This document shows positions 7,209-9,467 of a stretch of DNA of 9,467 nt, piece by piece (within the stretch, counting starts at the first letter, position 1; the number at the start of each line of letters is the position of its first letter). The notes under the pieces were generated by a model that did no database searches, was not told where the DNA came from, and saw only the letters and a list, made by a program, of their open reading frames with translations. This stretch comes from Akkermansiaceae bacterium (GTDB lineage Bacteria; Verrucomicrobiota; Verrucomicrobiia; Verrucomicrobiales; Akkermansiaceae), in assembly GCA_023300065.1 (NCBI GenBank), contig JALZWJ010000394.1, positions 1 to 9,467 on the forward strand. Reading direction: 5' to 3'. The position numbers and the translations under genes are program-made.

Positions 7209-7460
7209 ATGAAGCTACACTTTAAAAAACACTAACCGCTCTCTTGCTCGCTGGAGTCGTCTTGGCCTCAGTTACGAACCAAGCCGCGGTCATCACATGG
7301 AGACGCTGATACTGATATTTCCACCGGTATCGGGAATTCATCCGATGTTTCCATCGCGGGCAGAGTTGTCGAGGCCTCCAGGGGCGTCGCAGAAAATCAA
7401 ATGACTACCGCCACAGCTGACGCTTTTTTTAGCCCCTTTTCCTTCCCTTTTTTACTATGA
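7209..7460 (+). pseudogene. Decayed fragment resembling the N-terminus of the downstream secreted protein
   Basis: An ATG at 7209 reads MKLHFKK and then hits TAA at 7233. One extra A in the six-A run (7224-7229) would instead continue into TLTALLLAGVVLASVTNQAA, a good signal peptide, followed by VITW. The next gene has the same junction, HAAPITWEP. A second frame change just after the TGG at 7298-7300 returns to the first frame and reads DADTDISTGIGNSSDVSIAG followed by RVVEASRG. This lines up with VSISPIGSLVEAING in the downstream protein. The frame then runs to a TGA at 7458-7460 that overlaps the next ATG. Two separate frame shifts and loss of everything beyond roughly 70 residues point to a degenerate, truncated paralogue. 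The alignment is by eye. Sequencing error in the A run could explain one shift but not easily both. Confidence 0.6.
7423..7456 (+). promoter_or_regulatory. Pyrimidine-rich leader without Shine-Dalgarno before the 7457 start
   Basis: The bases just before the ATG at 7457 are almost all C and T, with T-runs at 7424-7430 and 7448-7453, and contain no purine-rich ribosome site. Such leaders can be recruited through ribosomal protein S1, which binds U-rich RNA; that role here is an inference. Confidence 0.3.
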
Positions 7461-9467
7461 CGCGCTCCTTCGCCCTCCTCTCCTTTCTCTTCTCCGCTTT
7501 CGCCCACGCGGCCCCAATCACCTGGGAACCTGTTGAGGACACTGTCAGCGCCGTATCCATTTCCCCCATTGGGAGTCTTGTCGAAGCGATCAATGGCACC
7601 GGGGCAAGCGGCAACGTTACTGTCAATGGGGTCGATTTTACCCCCTCGGATACCCTCTTTGCGAACCCCGCAGCATCGGTCGGGCTCAAAGGGGGAACCA
7701 CGCTGGACCCGGGTCTAGATGCTTTACTGGATTCCGTCGAATTCGGCGGCGGAACCACGACGACTCTCATCGTCGGCGGCGAATCCTTAATCGTAGGTCA
7801 GGCCTACGCGATCCAAATCTTCTTCACAGACCTCCGCGGCATCCGCACCATGACCTATGGTGATGACCAAGGAAATACGGTAGATGTTAACTCCATCGGA
7901 GGCCCAGGCACCTTCGGGCAAAACGTCACCGGAACCTTCATTGCGGATAGCGCCAGTCAAACACTCAGCCTCGTCACTAATGGTTTTGGGAATGCCCATA
8001 TTAACGCCTACCAAATTCGGATTGCTGTTCCGGAGCCAAGCATCGATGTCCTAACCACCAGTCCCGCGCTCATTACGAGCGGTGAATCAACCACTCTGGA
8101 CTGGCAAATCACCGACGCAGACACTGCCGAGATCGATAACGGCATCGGCTCAATCAGCGCCTCCTCGGGCAGTCTCGCCCTCAGCCCCACCGCCACCACC
8201 ACCTACACTCTCACCGCGACCAATGCTGGAGGAACGACCACTTCCCAAGTCACTGTCGGAGTCGATGTGTCTGCCCTCCCGCCTGTGCTCAATGAATTCT
8301 TGGCCAGTAATGACAGTGAATTCGCTGACGAAGACGGTAACTTTTCTGACTGGATTGAAATCTATAATCCCAACCTTTTCGCGATTGATCTCGATGGCTT
8401 CCACCTCACCAGCGACCTTTTAAACCAAACCGAGTGGACCTTCCCCGATGGCATTTCCCTCGGCGGAGAATCTTACCTCATTGTCTTCGCCACTGGCTCG
8501 AGCCGTGGACTCCCGGAACTTCATACCAACTTTAGAATCTCAGCGGGTGGAGGCTACCTCGCCCTCGTCGCTCCAGACGGGGCAACCATCATCAACGAGT
8601 TTAACTATCCTTCTCAACGCGCCGACATCTCCTACAGCTCCGCAGGGTTTCTATCTCCACCGACTCCCGAAGTAGAAAATGGAACGGCAACGGAAGGATT
8701 CGTCGCAGACACCTCCTTCGATGTCGACCGCGGCTTCTATGATGCTCCCTTCATCGTCAATATCACCACCGCCACTCCAGGGGCCGCCATCATCTACACC
8801 ACTGACGGATCAGAGCCATCTCTCACCAATGGTATCTCTACTCTGAACACCGCAAGCCTCACCATCAATAGCACTACCGTCCTCCGCGCCGCCGCATTTA
8901 GGGATGGTCTCACGCCGACAAATATTGACACTCAAACGTACCTCTTCACCGCTGACATCATTGAACAATCCGACATGGATCCTGATGTCGTCAATGATCC
9001 CCTTTATAGTGAAGAAATCGCCTCAGCGCTCAAGTCCATCCGCACCCTTTCTCTCGTCACGGATCCCGATAACTTCTTTGACAGCGGTATCGGCATTCTC
9101 GCGAATACCCAAGGCCGAGGGATCGCTTGGGAGCGCCCCGTGTCTCTTGAGTTTATTGACCCTGCTGATCCTAATGCCTCTATCCAAGAAAACGCCGGAA
9201 TTCGTGTTCATGGAAACGGATCACGTAGCAGTGCTAAAAATTCCCTCCGGCTCCTCTTCCGTGCAGTCTACGGCCCTAGGAAACTCGACTACCCCCTCTT
9301 CGGGGAAGATTTCATTACTGATCGATTCAATACCGTCGTTCTCCGAGCTCAGAATGCCAACAGCTGGACCAGCAGCCGTGTCGAGGACCGCCAGTCGACA
9401 ACCTTCCTGCAAGATTCCTTTGCGCGAGACACGCAAGAAGCAATGGGCCAACCCGTTTCTGGATCAA
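7457..9467 (+). CDS. Large secreted multidomain protein: Ig-like, lamin-tail, chitobiase C-terminal-like, CotH-like (partial, 3' end outside window)
   Basis: The frame from ATG 7457 is open for 670 codons to the window edge, so the gene continues. Residues 1-19 are a signal peptide ending AHAA before PITWEP. Residues 20-190 form a beta-rich N-terminal domain that ends NAYQIRIAVPEPS, with VPEPS at 191-195. Residues 196-273 look like a bacterial Ig-like domain (TTTYTLTATNAGGTTTSQVT). Residues 277-395 are a lamin-tail domain (VLNEFLASNDSE, DWIEIYNPN, DGFHLTSD, ending PSQRADISYSS). Residues 426-498 match the chitobiase/beta-hexosaminidase C-terminal domain (GFYDAPFIVNI, AIIYTTDGSEPS, TVLRAAAF). 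From about 527 a CotH-like region starts (IRTLSLVTDPDNFF, GIRVHGNGSR, NSLRLLFR, YPLFG, VVLRAQNANSWT); its catalytic part lies beyond the window. Proteins with this order are common, large and secreted in Verrucomicrobiota and Planctomycetota; their function is not established. No Shine-Dalgarno precedes the start. The sulfatase is upstream on the same strand, but about 500 bp away. Confidence 0.93.
   Translation, partial: MTRSFALLSFLFSAFAHAAPITWEPVEDTVSAVSISPIGSLVEAINGTGASGNVTVNGVDFTPSDTLFANPAASVGLKGGTTLDPGLDALLDSVEFGGGTTTTLIVGGESLIVGQAYAIQIFFTDLRGIRTMTYGDDQGNTVDVNSIGGPGTFGQNVTGTFIADSASQTLSLVTNGFGNAHINAYQIRIAVPEPSIDVLTTSPALITSGESTTLDWQITDADTAEIDNGIGSISASSGSLALSPTATTTYTLTATNAGGTTTSQVTVGVDVSALPPVLNEFLASNDSEFADEDGNFSDWIEIYNPNLFAIDLDGFHLTSDLLNQTEWTFPDGISLGGESYLIVFATGSSRGLPELHTNFRISAGGGYLALVAPDGATIINEFNYPSQRADISYSSAGFLSPPTPEVENGTATEGFVADTSFDVDRGFYDAPFIVNITTATPGAAIIYTTDGSEPSLTNGISTLNTASLTINSTTVLRAAAFRDGLTPTNIDTQTYLFTADIIEQSDMDPDVVNDPLYSEEIASALKSIRTLSLVTDPDNFFDSGIGILANTQGRGIAWERPVSLEFIDPADPNASIQENAGIRVHGNGSRSSAKNSLRLLFRAVYGPRKLDYPLFGEDFITDRFNTVVLRAQNANSWTSSRVEDRQSTTFLQDSFARDTQEAMGQPVSGS

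Noticed and set aside
8082..8675. Plus- and minus-strand frames within the large secreted gene
   Set aside because: The 7457 frame is continuous through here and shows recognisable Ig-like and lamin-tail domains; the others are low-complexity shadows.
1..9467. CRISPR array, tRNA, rRNA, insertion sequence or phage genes
   Set aside because: No regularly spaced repeats, cloverleaf-like segments, transposase motifs or terminal inverted repeats were seen on either strand.

Overview
The window looks like chromosomal DNA of a member of the Verrucomicrobiota, probably a free-living, polysaccharide-degrading member of the Verrucomicrobiae (Akkermansiaceae/Verrucomicrobiaceae relatives). The reasons are a secreted formylglycine-type sulfatase, a very large secreted protein that combines a lamin-tail domain, a chitobiase C-terminal-like domain and a CotH-like region, a VPEPS (PEP-CTERM-type) motif, moderate-to-high GC in the genes, and starts that mostly lack a Shine-Dalgarno sequence. 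This placement is an inference from gene content; there is no rRNA or marker gene in the window.

Layout. 17-886 (minus) encodes a polytopic membrane protein with an EI24/CysZ-like pattern. Divergent from it across only 35 bp is a YdjM/DUF457-type inner-membrane protein (922-1407, plus). Its 3' end overlaps tail to tail with a minus-strand three-gene operon covering 5409-1380. In transcription order the operon holds a membrane-anchored beta-rich protein of unknown function (4258-5409), an ABCG-type ABC half-transporter with ATPase and permease fused (2591-4261), and a second membrane-anchored unknown with an octaproline linker (1380-2594). Both junctions are 4-base ATGA overlaps, so the three proteins are probably made together and may form one envelope transporter complex. 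This is the best candidate in the window for an undescribed system.

Across a 164-bp divergent region lies a secreted sulfatase (5574-6950, plus) with its active-site residues intact. About 260 bp of AT-rich DNA follows without a convincing gene. Next comes a short decayed gene fragment (about 7209-7460) whose signal peptide and first mature residues resemble the start of the gene that follows. That last gene begins at 7457 and stays open to the window edge (670 codons visible). It is a multidomain secreted protein: signal peptide, N-terminal beta domain ending in VPEPS, Ig-like domain, lamin-tail domain, chitobiase C-terminal-like domain, and the start of a CotH-like region.

I saw no tRNA, rRNA, CRISPR array, insertion sequence, convincing rho-independent terminator or origin.
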